Below, in pieces: positions 55,129 to 63,342 of a stretch of DNA of 64,000 nt. Location of the stretch: contig NZ_ML636837.1 of NCBI RefSeq assembly GCF_006475605.1, forward strand, positions 141,468 through 205,467, read 5' to 3'. How positions within the stretch are numbered: the first letter of the stretch is position 1; the number at the start of each line of letters is the position of its first letter. The position numbers were made by a program, and so were the translations under genes. Source of the DNA: Asticcacaulis tiandongensis. Its GTDB lineage: Bacteria > Pseudomonadota > Alphaproteobacteria > Caulobacterales > Caulobacteraceae. The notes under the pieces were generated by a model. It had not been told where the DNA came from and searched no databases. It saw only the letters and a program-made list of their open reading frames with translations.

Positions 55129-56394
55129 ATGACGGATAATCTTTTTGATCGCGCCCTTGAGCGTCTGGATGAAGCTGCCCGCTTTCTTAATGTCGATGCG
55201 GACGTGATCGAAAAGCTTAAATATCCGCAGGAGACAACCAAGGCCCGTCTGGTAGTGCGTATGGATGACGGTTCGCGTCGCTCCTTCCTGGCCTGGCGCT
55301 GCCGCTATGACGACACCCGCGGCCCGACCAAGGGCGGCATCCGCTACCATCCCGACGCCTCCGCTGAAGAAGCCGAGACCCTCGCCTTCTGGATGACCTT
55401 CAAATGCGCCGTCATGAACCTGCCCTACGGCGGCGGTAAGGGCGCCGTTAAGGTTGACCCACGCAAGCTGTCGAAGGCAGAACTTGAGCGCCTGTCACGT
55501 AGCTATATGCAGGCTTTTGCCCGCGTTATCGGCCCTGAGCGCGACATCCCTGCGCCCGACGTCTACACCAATGCCATGATCATGGGCTGGATGGCCGACG
55601 AGTATAACAAAATCGTTGACCGTAACGAACCCGGCGTGATCACCGGTAAACCTATTGCGCTCGGCGGTTCGCTCGGCCGTAACGACGCTACGGCTCGTGG
55701 CGGCTTCTATCTGGTGCGCCATCTGGCCAAGGATCTGAACCTCGATGGCCCGGCCCGCGTCGTCATTCAGGGCTTCGGCAATGCCGGACAGTACATGGCC
55801 GAACTCATGGCTGGTGACGGCCACAAGATCATCGCCGTGTCCGACTCCGAAGGCGCTGTTTATGACGAAAACGGTCTGGACGTCACCGCCCTTATCAAAG
55901 CCAAGAACGCCGGTCAGCGCGTCAGCGCCTTTGCCGCTGAAAACGGCCTGAAGGCTATTTCCGGCGACGAACTGCTTGAGATCGAATCCGACGTGCTGGT
56001 ACCGGCGGCCCTTGAGGACATGATCCACCGCCACAACGCTGACAAGATCAAGACCCGCGTCATCGTTGAACTGGCCAATGGCCCGATCACCCCTGAAGCC
56101 GACGAAATCCTCAACAAGAAGGGTATTGTGGTCCTGCCGGATATCCTCGCCAATGCGGGTGGCGTGACCGTTTCCTATTTTGAATGGGTACAGAACCGTC
56201 AGGGCTACGCCTGGGATCTCGAAGAAATCCATGCTCGCCTGCTGAAGATCGTTGAGCGTGAAGGCCGCGCCATCTGGAACATTGCCCAGAAGAACAAGAC
56301 CAGCGTCCGTACCGCTGCCTATGTTCACGCGCTTGCCCGTCTGGCCGAAGCCATTGAGGCTCACGGCACGCAGGACTTCTTTGCTGACTACTAA
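55129..56394 (+). CDS. Glutamate dehydrogenase (Glu/Leu/Phe/Val family)
   Basis: The 421-residue protein has the family N-domain with GPTKGGIRYHP and the catalytic Lys in MTFKCAVMNLPYGGGKGAVKVDP. The NAD(P)-binding domain has RVVIQGFGNAGQYMAELMAGDGHKIIAVSDS, followed by ALEDMIHRHNADKIKTRVIVELANGP. It interconverts glutamate and 2-oxoglutarate with ammonia. The size fits hexameric GDH of the small type. It is monocistronic with its own terminator. Confidence 0.94.
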   Translation: MTDNLFDRALERLDEAARFLNVDADVIEKLKYPQETTKARLVVRMDDGSRRSFLAWRCRYDDTRGPTKGGIRYHPDASAEEAETLAFWMTFKCAVMNLPYGGGKGAVKVDPRKLSKAELERLSRSYMQAFARVIGPERDIPAPDVYTNAMIMGWMADEYNKIVDRNEPGVITGKPIALGGSLGRNDATARGGFYLVRHLAKDLNLDGPARVVIQGFGNAGQYMAELMAGDGHKIIAVSDSEGAVYDENGLDVTALIKAKNAGQRVSAFAAENGLKAISGDELLEIESDVLVPAALEDMIHRHNADKIKTRVIVELANGPITPEADEILNKKGIVVLPDILANAGGVTVSYFEWVQNRQGYAWDLEEIHARLLKIVEREGRAIWNIAQKNKTSVRTAAYVHALARLAEAIEAHGTQDFFADY

Positions 56395-56413
56395 ACCCGG
56401 CAATAACCACACT

Positions 56414-56447
56414 AAAAAGCCCCTCTGTTTCCAGTGGGGCTTTTTTT
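56414..56447 (+). terminator. Terminator of glutamate dehydrogenase gene
   Basis: AAAAAGCCCC pairs with GGGGCTTTTT around about 13 bases and ends in a T-run. The A-run on the left also allows use by the convergent gene at 56502. Confidence 0.88.
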
Positions 56448-56501
56448 ACGGCTGTTCAAAAAGGGCTCTAAGCTGAAAAGGCCAGAAAACCCTTTGTAAT
56501 A

Positions 56502-57839
56502 TCAGGACTTGATAACCATACAATCCAGACGCTTGGCTTTGATTTCCTTACAGGCGTTCTGGGCTTCGGCCTGAGTGAGGCCGGTAAAGCGTGAACGATA
56601 CCAGCCCGCTTCTGTCTTCGTGACTTCGCGGTTAGCCGTCTTGAGGTCAAAACGCTTTTGCAGATTGGCCAGCCAGTTATCTGCCAGAGACTTCTGCTTG
56701 AAGGCCCCGACCTGGACGCCCCAGACCGCATTCGGATTTTTCTTTTTGGCCACAGCCTTAGCCGCGGCCTGTTTAGCCTCAGGTTTCGGGCGCGTTAGTG
56801 TATCGACAACTGCGGGCGCATTGGCCGTGTTGCTGCTCAGACGCTGCACGGTCGTGCTATTGTCTTCATTTGCCCCTAAGGCCGCATAAAGCACCTGATT
56901 GGAACCGATGATGTTATAACGCGGCGAACGGAACTCAGCCTGCGCAATGGTGATCGCCTCACCCTTGTCACGGCGGTCGATGACGTCAAAACCCGTCTTC
57001 ATCAGCTGGGTGACATGTTCCCGACGCTGCGCCTTGTCCGATCCGCCCAGCATAACCGAAATCAGGCGACGGTCGCCCTTGCGCTGCGAGGCCACCAGAT
57101 TATAGCCCGCCGCGCGGATAAAGCCCGTCTTCATACCATCTACACCCGGCATGGCCAGAAGCGGATTGTGGTTATTAAAGGTGCGTCCGCGATATTCGAT
57201 GCTGCGCACGTGGAAATATTCATAATATTGCGGATAGTCGCGCATCACCGCCCGCGCCAGAATGGCGATATCACGCGCACTTGAGACCTGACGATCGTCC
57301 GGCAAGCCCGAGGCGTTGACGAAATTGGTGCGCGTCATGCCAAGCTCATGCGCCTTAACGGTCATCAGGGCGGCAAAGCGGCTTTCGCTTCCGGCAATAT
57401 GCTCACCTAACGCCGCCGCCAGATCATTGGCCGAATAGGCCGCAACAAGGCGCATGGCCATATCAACCGTAATGGTTTCGCCGGCCCGAAGCCCTGCCTT
57501 GGTTGGCGGCATCGAAGCCGCATGCGGCGATACCGTGATCAGATCATCAGGCTTCACCTCGCCACGCGCCATGGCCTCAAAGACCATATATAGCGTCATA
57601 ACCTTGGTGATCGAGGCCGGATAGCGCGGGCTGTCGGCGCGCATGGAATAGAAGACCTCACCGGACTGGGCGTCCACAACGATTGCGGCGTAACGTGGAT
57701 TATCCGCCGGATCATTCGCCAGAGCCGGTGTCGCCACCAAAGCTGAGGCCACCATCAGTGACGCCACAGGTTTAAGCGCCCGCACCATAAAAGAGGGTTG
57801 TCTTATTCCGCCCCAAAGGTCTGACCAATTACGCATCAT
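56502..57839 (-). CDS. D-alanyl-D-alanine carboxypeptidase (PBP5/6 type) with SPOR domain
   Basis: The 445-residue protein has AGGA six bases before its start and a signal peptide (ALVATPALA). The penicillin-binding motifs are Ser76-x-x-Lys79 in PASITKVM, SAND (Ser136, Asn138) and KTG (Lys237-Gly239). A C-terminal SPOR domain (about 365-445, WGVQVGAFKQKSLADNWLANLQKRF, ending CMVIKS) replaces the usual PBP5 membrane amphipathic helix, so the enzyme is probably targeted to septal denuded peptidoglycan. An Ala/Lys-rich linker precedes SPOR. It trims pentapeptide stems in the periplasm. Confidence 0.94.
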   Translation of the reverse strand: MMRNWSDLWGGIRQPSFMVRALKPVASLMVASALVATPALANDPADNPRYAAIVVDAQSGEVFYSMRADSPRYPASITKVMTLYMVFEAMARGEVKPDDLITVSPHAASMPPTKAGLRAGETITVDMAMRLVAAYSANDLAAALGEHIAGSESRFAALMTVKAHELGMTRTNFVNASGLPDDRQVSSARDIAILARAVMRDYPQYYEYFHVRSIEYRGRTFNNHNPLLAMPGVDGMKTGFIRAAGYNLVASQRKGDRRLISVMLGGSDKAQRREHVTQLMKTGFDVIDRRDKGEAITIAQAEFRSPRYNIIGSNQVLYAALGANEDNSTTVQRLSSNTANAPAVVDTLTRPKPEAKQAAAKAVAKKKNPNAVWGVQVGAFKQKSLADNWLANLQKRFDLKTANREVTKTEAGWYRSRFTGLTQAEAQNACKEIKAKRLDCMVIKS

Positions 57840-58247
57840 ACTTTGTCCTGCCTAAACTAAACGCCACGAGTCATTGTCTGCCCGGCTACGCTACCGATTT
57901 ACAAAGCTCTGGAATCTGTCCGTCCGTCACTAACCATAAGTCTGAAAACGGAATTTGTCAGATTTTTTTACTCTGATAACAGAACACGCCCAAAACCTTA
58001 CCAAGTCCTTATTCAATGAAGGCCTTTTCAGGCTAAAATGCGTCCGAATTCGCCTGAAAAGGGCAAAACCGTCATCACAATTGCGTCACCATTGTGCAGT
58101 GCACAAATTTTGTTGACTTCATGCTGCGCGTGCGTTATACACAGGTCAAATTTGGCAGACGCGTTGCATATGGATTGTCGGCCAAACGGGTTAAAGCCCC
58201 TTATCTGAGATCTGCGTTCCCCCCTAACGTTTTACGGAGATACCTCC
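57840..58247. promoter_or_regulatory. Intergenic region upstream of phasin with PhaR-like palindrome and promoter
   Basis: There is no gene here. At 58092-58106 TTGTGCAGTGCACAA is a perfect 15-bp palindrome with a TGCA/TGCA core, and at 58113-58141 a promoter-like TTGACT, 17 bp, TATACA. The palindrome ends seven bases before the -35 box. TGC-rich sites in front of phasin genes are known targets of the PHA regulator PhaR, so repression by PhaR is a fair inference. Confidence 0.6.
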
Positions 58248-58679
58248 ATGTCTGCAGAAGAATTCAAAGCCACCACTGATCGCGTTGCTGCCGCTGGCAA
58301 TCAGGCTTTCAAAGACGGTGTTGAAAAGAGCATCGGCGCGCTGAACGAACTCAACAGCCTGTCCAAGAGCAATATCGAAGCTCTGGTCGAAAGCTTCACC
58401 GCCGCCACCAAAGGTGCCGAAGCGGTTGGCGCACAAACCGCTGCCTTCACCAAGAAGAACTGGGAAGAAGGCGTTGCCGCTGCCAAGAGCCTGTCTTCGG
58501 CCAAGAGCGTACAGGAAGTCGTTGAACTTCAGTCCGCTTACGCCAAGAAGTCGCTTGAATCCTACGTGGCCGAACTGAACAGCCTGACCGAAACCCTGTC
58601 GGCTTCGTTCAAGGACAGCTTCAAGCCAATCAACACGCGCCTTACGGCCTCGGTCGAAAAGTTTCAGTCTTTCCGTTAA
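58248..58679 (+). CDS. Phasin family protein
   Basis: The 143-residue helical protein starts MSAEEFKATTDRVAAAGNQAFKDG and has the phasin pattern (NIEALVESFTAATKGAEAVGAQTAAFTKKNWEEGVAAAKSL). Phasins coat polyhydroxybutyrate granules. ACGGAG precedes the start. A strong terminator follows, so it is a single-gene unit, and its upstream operator fits PHA control. Confidence 0.93.
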   Translation: MSAEEFKATTDRVAAAGNQAFKDGVEKSIGALNELNSLSKSNIEALVESFTAATKGAEAVGAQTAAFTKKNWEEGVAAAKSLSSAKSVQEVVELQSAYAKKSLESYVAELNSLTETLSASFKDSFKPINTRLTASVEKFQSFR

Positions 58680-58705
58680 TCGGACAATCTGAGACCTCAG
58701 AGATA

Positions 58706-58740
58706 AAATCCCCGTCGCAGATTTGCGACGGGGATTTTTT
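58706..58740 (+). terminator. Terminator of the phasin gene
   Basis: AATCCCCGTCGCA pairs with TGCGACGGGGATT around a 4-base loop and is followed by a T-run. Confidence 0.93.
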
Positions 58741-58887
58741 ATTTTCTGCTCACGCGAAATTCATGTCGCTTTGTAACGAGTCTCATTAAACTGTGATTGA
58801 ATAATACCGCCTTTGGCCCGACACCCCCTTAACAGCGACAAAGTTTGCACTATCTTGAATACTGAGACGAAGACAAAAACAGAGGTA

Positions 58888-59253
58888 ATGGTGACGACAC
58901 CTAAGGCGCACACAATGGCTTCACGCCCTCCGAAGGTAACGGATGGCGACAAGCCTGCCCATGCGCCCTTCGCCATTATCGATGCCAAGCCCAAGCCTCA
59001 GAAACCCTCTCTTTATAGGGTTTTAATACTCAACGACGATTATACGCCTATGGAGTTCGTGGTGTACGTCCTTGAGCGGTTTTTCAATAAATCGCGCGAG
59101 GAAGCCACAGTGATCATGCTCCATGTCCATCAAACGGGCGTGGGCGTATGCGGCGTTTATACCTATGAGGTGGCGGAAACCAAGGTCGCGCAGGTCGTGG
59201 ACATGGCCCGTCGTCATCAGCACCCGCTTCAATGTACTATGGAAAAGGACTGA
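58888..59253 (+). CDS. clpS: ClpS, adaptor of the ClpAP protease
   Basis: The start is placed at 58888, giving 121 residues, close to the family length; GTG at 58891 has better spacing from AGAGG, and the frame is open further upstream. The conserved core [31 protein letters not shown] contains the N-degron pocket residues (NDDYT), followed by [25 protein letters not shown]. ClpS delivers proteins with destabilising N-terminal residues to ClpA. The last 13 codons ([13 protein letters not shown]) are repeated twice more downstream in the same frame, each after a stop codon. Confidence 0.92.
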   Translation: MVTTPKAHTMASRPPKVTDGDKPAHAPFAIIDAKPKPQKPSLYRVLILNDDYTPMEFVVYVLERFFNKSREEATVIMLHVHQTGVGVCGVYTYEVAETKVAQVVDMARRHQHPLQCTMEKD

Positions 59254-59259
59254 TTTCTG

Positions 59260-59328
59260 ATGACGACGAATCCTAAGCTTTCATGGCGTCATCAGCACCC
59301 GCTTCAATGTACTATGGAAAAGGACTGA
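59260..59328 (+). CDS. Possible 22-aa mini-ORF in the clpS repeat, first
   Basis: ATG six bases after the clpS stop starts a 22-residue ORF (MTTNPKLSW plus the ClpS C-terminal residues). AAGGA lies about ten bases upstream, so reinitiation is possible. It may equally be a by-product of the duplication. Confidence 0.3.
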   Translation: MTTNPKLSWRHQHPLQCTMEKD

Positions 59329-59334
59329 TTTCCG

Positions 59335-59403
59335 ATGACGACGAATCCTAAGCTTTCATGGCGTCATCAGCATCCCCTCCAGTGTACGATGGAGAAGGAT
59401 TAA
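59335..59403 (+). CDS. Possible 22-aa mini-ORF in the clpS repeat, second
   Basis: This encodes the same 22 residues as the first mini-ORF, with different synonymous codons in its last part, and ends with TAA. It starts six bases after the second TGA. It is followed by clpA after 47 bases. Expression is unproven. Confidence 0.3.
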   Translation: MTTNPKLSWRHQHPLQCTMEKD

Positions 59404-59450
59404 TACCCGTAGCGTACCCTTAGTAACCTCAGCTCCAAGGAGAGGCCGTC

Positions 59451-61754
59451 ATGCCATCGTTTTCCAGCGCCCTCGAAGAAACCCTTCACCGCGCCGTCGG
59501 TCATGCCAATGCGCATCACCACGAATATGCGACCCTGGAGCACCTGTTGCTGGCCCTTGTGGACGACACTGACGCTGCGGGCGTCATGACCGCCTGCAAT
59601 GTCGATCTGGTGAAACTCCGCACAGCTCTGGCAACCTATATCGAGACCGACCTGAAGTCTCTGATCGTTCCGCAATCCGAAGAAGCCAAACCCACCGCCG
59701 GTTTCCAGCGCGTCATTCAGCGCGCAGTGATTCACGTCCAAAGCTCCGGCCGTGACGAGGTCTCCGGTGCCAATGTGTTGGTGGCCATCTTCTCGGAGCG
59801 CGAATCCCATGCCGCCTTCTTCCTGCAGGAGCAGGAAATGACGCGCTATGACGCGGTCAACTATATTGCCCACGGCATTGCCAAAAAGCCCGGCGCATCC
59901 GAACCCCGTGCCGTGCGCGGCGCGACCGAAGATACGCCGCCCGAGGACAAGAACGGCAAGGCCGCCTCTAATGATGCCCTGTCGGCCTATTGTGTTGACC
60001 TCAATGAGAAGTCACGTCACGGCAAGGTCGATCCGCTGATCGGACGTTCGGCCGAAGTTGAACGCTGCATTCAGATCCTGTGCCGCCGCACCAAGAACAA
60101 CCCGCTGCTGGTGGGCGATCCAGGCGTCGGTAAGACCGCCATCGCCGAAGGTCTGGCCAAGAAAATCGTCGATGGCGAAGTCCCCGAAGTTCTGTCGGGT
60201 GCCACCATCTACAGCCTCGATATGGGCACGCTTCTGGCGGGCACCCGCTATCGCGGCGACTTTGAAGAACGCGTCAAGCAGGTTGTCAAGGAACTTGAGG
60301 CCCACCCGAATGCCGTGCTGTTCATCGACGAAATCCACACCGTCATCGGTGCCGGTGCGACATCTGGCGGGGCTATGGATGCCTCTAACCTGCTGAAACC
60401 GGCTCTGGCGTCGGGTGCCCTGCGCTGCATGGGTTCCACGACCTATAAGGAGTACCGTCAGCACTTCGAGAAGGATCGCGCCCTCGTGCGTCGTTTCCAG
60501 AAGATCGATGTCAATGAGCCAACGCTGGATGACACCATCAAGATTCTGAAGGGCCTCAAGCCTTACTATGAGACCTTCCATAATCTGAAATACACCGATC
60601 CGGCCATCAAGACGGCGGTTGAACTGTCGGCGCGTTACATCACCGATCGTAAGCTGCCCGATAAGGCCATTGATGTCATCGACGAAGCCGGTGCCCTGCA
60701 AATGGTGCTGCCGGAATCAAAGCGCAAAAAGGTCATTGGCCCGAAAGAAATCGAGTCGGTCATTGCCAAGATCGCCCGCATCCCTTCGAAGTCGATCTCC
60801 AAATCAGACACCGAGGCCCTGCGTGATCTGGAACTTGACCTGCAACGGGTGGTCTTTGGCCAGAACGAAGCTATCGCCCAGCTGTCATCGGCCATGAAAC
60901 TGGCCCGTGCCGGTCTGCGTGATCCGCAAAAGCCTATCGGTTGCTACCTCTTCTCCGGCCCGACCGGCGTGGGTAAGACCGAAGTGGCCAAGCAACTGGC
61001 GTCAACGCTCGGTATCGAACTGCTGCGCTTTGACATGTCCGAATATATGGAGCGCCATACGGTGTCGCGCCTGATCGGTGCGCCTCCGGGCTATGTCGGC
61101 CACGATCAGGGCGGGTTGCTCACTGATGCCGTCGATCAGCAACCGCACGCGGTTGTCCTGCTCGATGAAATCGAAAAGGCCCACTCGGATATCTACAACA
61201 TCCTGCTTCAGGTCATGGATCATGGCCAGCTGACAGATGCCGTAGGCAAAAAGGTCGATTTCCGCAATGTGATCCTGATCATGACCACAAACGCGGGCGC
61301 TTCGGACAACCAGAAGAACTCGATCGGCTTTGGTCGCGGACGGGTCGAAGGTGAGGATGACGCCGCTATCAAGCGTCTGTTCACACCGGAGTTCCGTAAC
61401 CGTCTCGATGCCATCGTGCCCTTCAGCCAGCTCAAACCCGAAGTCATTTCGCAGGTTGTCCAGAAGTTCATCCTGCAACTGGAAATGCAACTGGCTGACC
61501 GCAATATCTCGATCGAACTGGCCGAGGATGCAGCGAACTGGCTGGCCGAAAACGGCTATGACGAACTCTATGGTGCACGGCCTCTGGCTCGCGTCATTCA
61601 GGAAAACATCAAGAAGCCTCTGGCCGATGAAATCCTGTTCGGCAAGCTGGTACGCGGCGGACATATCCTTGTCAAACTGGCCGATGGCAAGATCGCCTTC
61701 GACATCACGCCCGCCAGGGACAAGAACAGCTCCAAAGCCGAAACGGTCGACTAG
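59451..61754 (+). CDS. clpA: ClpA, ATPase subunit of ClpAP protease
   Basis: The 767-residue AAA+ unfoldase has a double Clp-N domain (about 1-145), AAA-1 with [28 protein letters not shown], and AAA-2 with [15 protein letters not shown] and [18 protein letters not shown]. It also has an IGFGR loop ([12 protein letters not shown]) near residue 625, which fits the ClpP-docking loop. AAGGAGAGG precedes the ATG. It unfolds substrates delivered by ClpS for ClpP. It is located just after the clpS repeat. Confidence 0.97.
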   Translation: MPSFSSALEETLHRAVGHANAHHHEYATLEHLLLALVDDTDAAGVMTACNVDLVKLRTALATYIETDLKSLIVPQSEEAKPTAGFQRVIQRAVIHVQSSGRDEVSGANVLVAIFSERESHAAFFLQEQEMTRYDAVNYIAHGIAKKPGASEPRAVRGATEDTPPEDKNGKAASNDALSAYCVDLNEKSRHGKVDPLIGRSAEVERCIQILCRRTKNNPLLVGDPGVGKTAIAEGLAKKIVDGEVPEVLSGATIYSLDMGTLLAGTRYRGDFEERVKQVVKELEAHPNAVLFIDEIHTVIGAGATSGGAMDASNLLKPALASGALRCMGSTTYKEYRQHFEKDRALVRRFQKIDVNEPTLDDTIKILKGLKPYYETFHNLKYTDPAIKTAVELSARYITDRKLPDKAIDVIDEAGALQMVLPESKRKKVIGPKEIESVIAKIARIPSKSISKSDTEALRDLELDLQRVVFGQNEAIAQLSSAMKLARAGLRDPQKPIGCYLFSGPTGVGKTEVAKQLASTLGIELLRFDMSEYMERHTVSRLIGAPPGYVGHDQGGLLTDAVDQQPHAVVLLDEIEKAHSDIYNILLQVMDHGQLTDAVGKKVDFRNVILIMTTNAGASDNQKNSIGFGRGRVEGEDDAAIKRLFTPEFRNRLDAIVPFSQLKPEVISQVVQKFILQLEMQLADRNISIELAEDAANWLAENGYDELYGARPLARVIQENIKKPLADEILFGKLVRGGHILVKLADGKIAFDITPARDKNSSKAETVD

Positions 61755-61825
61755 CAGGGCCTTAGGCCCTGCACCCTTATGCCCCGAGGCAGATAACACT
61801 TTCCGTTTTCTGGTTTCTCAAATCC

Positions 61826-61880
61826 TCCCCTGCGAAGCGGGGGAGGTGCCGAGCGAAGTCGAGGTGGAGGAGGCAACGGC
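61826..61880. repeat. REP-like element, copy 4
   Basis: ATCCTCCCCTGCG and GCGGGGGAGGTGCCGAGCGAAG, then GTCGAGGTGGAGGAGG, lie after clpA. It is the simplest relative of the elements at 29862, 38101 and 42702. No T-run follows, so termination of clpA here is uncertain. Confidence 0.6.
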
Positions 61881-61902
61881 ACTCGCCACTTGTCACAACG
61901 AC

Positions 61903-62397
61903 TTACTTCGGCACCGGCGGCATTGTCACCTCAGGCCGCTTATTGGGATCGGGCCAGTTTATCGGCGGTGTCACCCGCGTGAACCCCTCCACCGCACGCG
62001 TCTCGATGTGCTTAAGAAAATACATGTCCATATAGATCATGGTCTTTTCCGGTTGCGACCCCGAACAGGTCACTTCATATCCGTCAATAATGTTTTCATA
62101 TGGCCCCAGACCGAAACTGCCCACACGGTGGAATGCCGGTGGTTGCCCGTTCTCACACCTCAGTCGCGACAGATACTCGCGCTGTCCCGCAGGACTGTTA
62201 ACACGCACCGGATTTTTCGCGTCCCCCAAGGGATAGGCATCTGCCTTGCGAATACGCGTGTCAAAATCCGTCACTGGCTCAATGCCCAGTGCTGTTTTGA
62301 ATGACTGATCGACTTCGTCGTTCGCAGGGGGCGCACTGGCACATGCGCTTAAGCCTACAAGGCCGACACCCAGTATAATTCCACGCAATAGATGCAT
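61903..62397 (-). CDS. Hypothetical lipoprotein, 164 aa
   Basis: The 164-residue protein begins with a lipobox signal (GLVGLSACAS, Cys19). It has a soluble domain with RLRCENGQPPAFHRVGSFGLGPYENIIDGYEVTC, containing two cysteines that could form a disulfide, and a proline-rich tail. I do not recognise a family. It is just after the recR stop on the same strand, 18 bases apart, so it is probably the last gene of that operon. Confidence 0.75.
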   Translation of the reverse strand: MHLLRGIILGVGLVGLSACASAPPANDEVDQSFKTALGIEPVTDFDTRIRKADAYPLGDAKNPVRVNSPAGQREYLSRLRCENGQPPAFHRVGSFGLGPYENIIDGYEVTCSGSQPEKTMIYMDMYFLKHIETRAVEGFTRVTPPINWPDPNKRPEVTMPPVPK

Positions 62398-62415
62398 ATC
62401 TACCCCCTTATTCGT

Positions 62416-63018
62416 TCACCGCCGTGATTTGAACGCGTGGGCAATCGTCCCGTCATCAAGCCAGTCAAGCTCGCCACCGACCGGCACCCCGCGCGCCAGA
62501 TGGGTAATACGCACATCCGGCACCATTTTCGTCAAGTGATCAGCAATATAATGCGCCGTCGTCTGGCCTTCGACGGTTGCGGGTAAGGCCATTACCACCT
62601 CCTGCACCTGACGCCCCTCGACGCGCCGGAACAGACCTGACAAACGCAAATCTTCGGGCCGCACCCCATCAAGCGCCGACAACAGCCCCCCCAGTACATG
62701 ATACTGACCGCCAAAGGCCCCCACGCGCTCCATAGCCCACAAGGCGGAATCTTCTTCGACCACACAGATCATCGTCCGGTCACGTGACGGATTGGCACAG
62801 ACCGGACAAGGGTCCTGCGTCGCCAGCGACCCGCAGTTGGAACAGGTTGTCACCCGTTCCGCCGCATCCTGCATCGCGGCGGTCAATGGCAACAAAAGCT
62901 GTTCCCGCCGCTTCAAAAGCGCCAGCGCCGCCCGCCGCGCCGAACGCGGCCCAAGCCCTGGCAACTTCGACAAAAGCGCCATCAGACGTTCAATTTCAGG
63001 GCCTGCGCCGGACGCCAT
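62416..63018 (-). CDS. recR: Recombination mediator RecR
   Basis: The 200-residue protein has the helix-hairpin-helix KLPGLGPRSARRAALALL and the C4 zinc site TCSNCGSLATQDPCPVC. The Toprim domain has ICVVEEDSALWAMERVGAFGGQYHVLGGLLSALDGVRPEDL. RecR works with RecF/RecO to load RecA at gaps. The gene order dnaX, ybaB, recR is widely conserved; here ybaB ends 6 bases before recR starts. Confidence 0.97.
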   Translation of the reverse strand: MASGAGPEIERLMALLSKLPGLGPRSARRAALALLKRREQLLLPLTAAMQDAAERVTTCSNCGSLATQDPCPVCANPSRDRTMICVVEEDSALWAMERVGAFGGQYHVLGGLLSALDGVRPEDLRLSGLFRRVEGRQVQEVVMALPATVEGQTTAHYIADHLTKMVPDVRITHLARGVPVGGELDWLDDGTIAHAFKSRR

Positions 63019-63024
63019 AAACGG

Positions 63025-63342
63025 TTAAAACAATTTCGGCAGAGGCATATTGCCGAACGGGCCCGCCGCTTCCTTCATCAGGCGCGACGATTCCTCATCC
63101 AGCTTTTTACGCGCATCGGCATGGGCGGCGATGATCAGGTCAGACAGAACCTCACCCTCATCGGCATTCAGAAGGCTCGGGTCAATCGTCAGGGACACCA
63201 GCACACCAGCGCCTTTAAGCTCAGCCTTTACAAGGCCCGCACCGGCTTCACCGGTAACAACGACCTCGTTCATCTTATTTTGCGCTTCGGCGAACTTTTC
63301 CTGCACGGCCTGAGCCTGCTTCATCAAAGCATTCAAATCCAT
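63025..63342 (-). CDS. YbaB/EbfC nucleoid-associated protein
   Basis: The 105-residue protein matches the YbaB/EbfC pattern: MDLNALMKQAQAVQEKFAEAQNKM, VTGEAGAGLVKAELKGAGVLVSLTID, DLIIAAHADARKKLDEES. It binds DNA as a dimer. Its start overlaps the dnaX stop (ATGA). Confidence 0.95.
   Translation of the reverse strand: MDLNALMKQAQAVQEKFAEAQNKMNEVVVTGEAGAGLVKAELKGAGVLVSLTIDPSLLNADEGEVLSDLIIAAHADARKKLDEESSRLMKEAAGPFGNMPLPKLF

Larger units (their letters stand above)
59212..59403. repeat. Three in-frame copies of the clpS 3' end, period 75 bp
   Basis: Copies begin at 59212, 59287 and 59362, exactly 25 codons apart. Each encodes [13 protein letters not shown] followed by stop; TGA after copies 1 and 2, TAA after copy 3. 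Between copies lies TTNPKLSW-coding sequence starting with an ATG. Copies 1 and 2 are identical over the clpS part; copy 3 differs at seven codons, all silently. Confidence 0.92.

Noticed and set aside
55495-56412. 305-aa minus-strand ORF opposite glutamate dehydrogenase
   Set aside because: It is a shadow ORF; the plus strand has the full dehydrogenase signature, ribosome site and terminator.
59212-59403. CRISPR-like array at the clpS end
   Set aside because: The units are contiguous 75-bp tandem copies of coding sequence with no variable spacers; it is a tandem duplication.
61330-62304. 324-aa plus-strand ORF spanning the clpA end and the lipoprotein gene
   Set aside because: It is out of frame with clpA, Ser/Arg-rich, crosses a REP-like element and opposes the lipoprotein gene, which has a proper lipobox.
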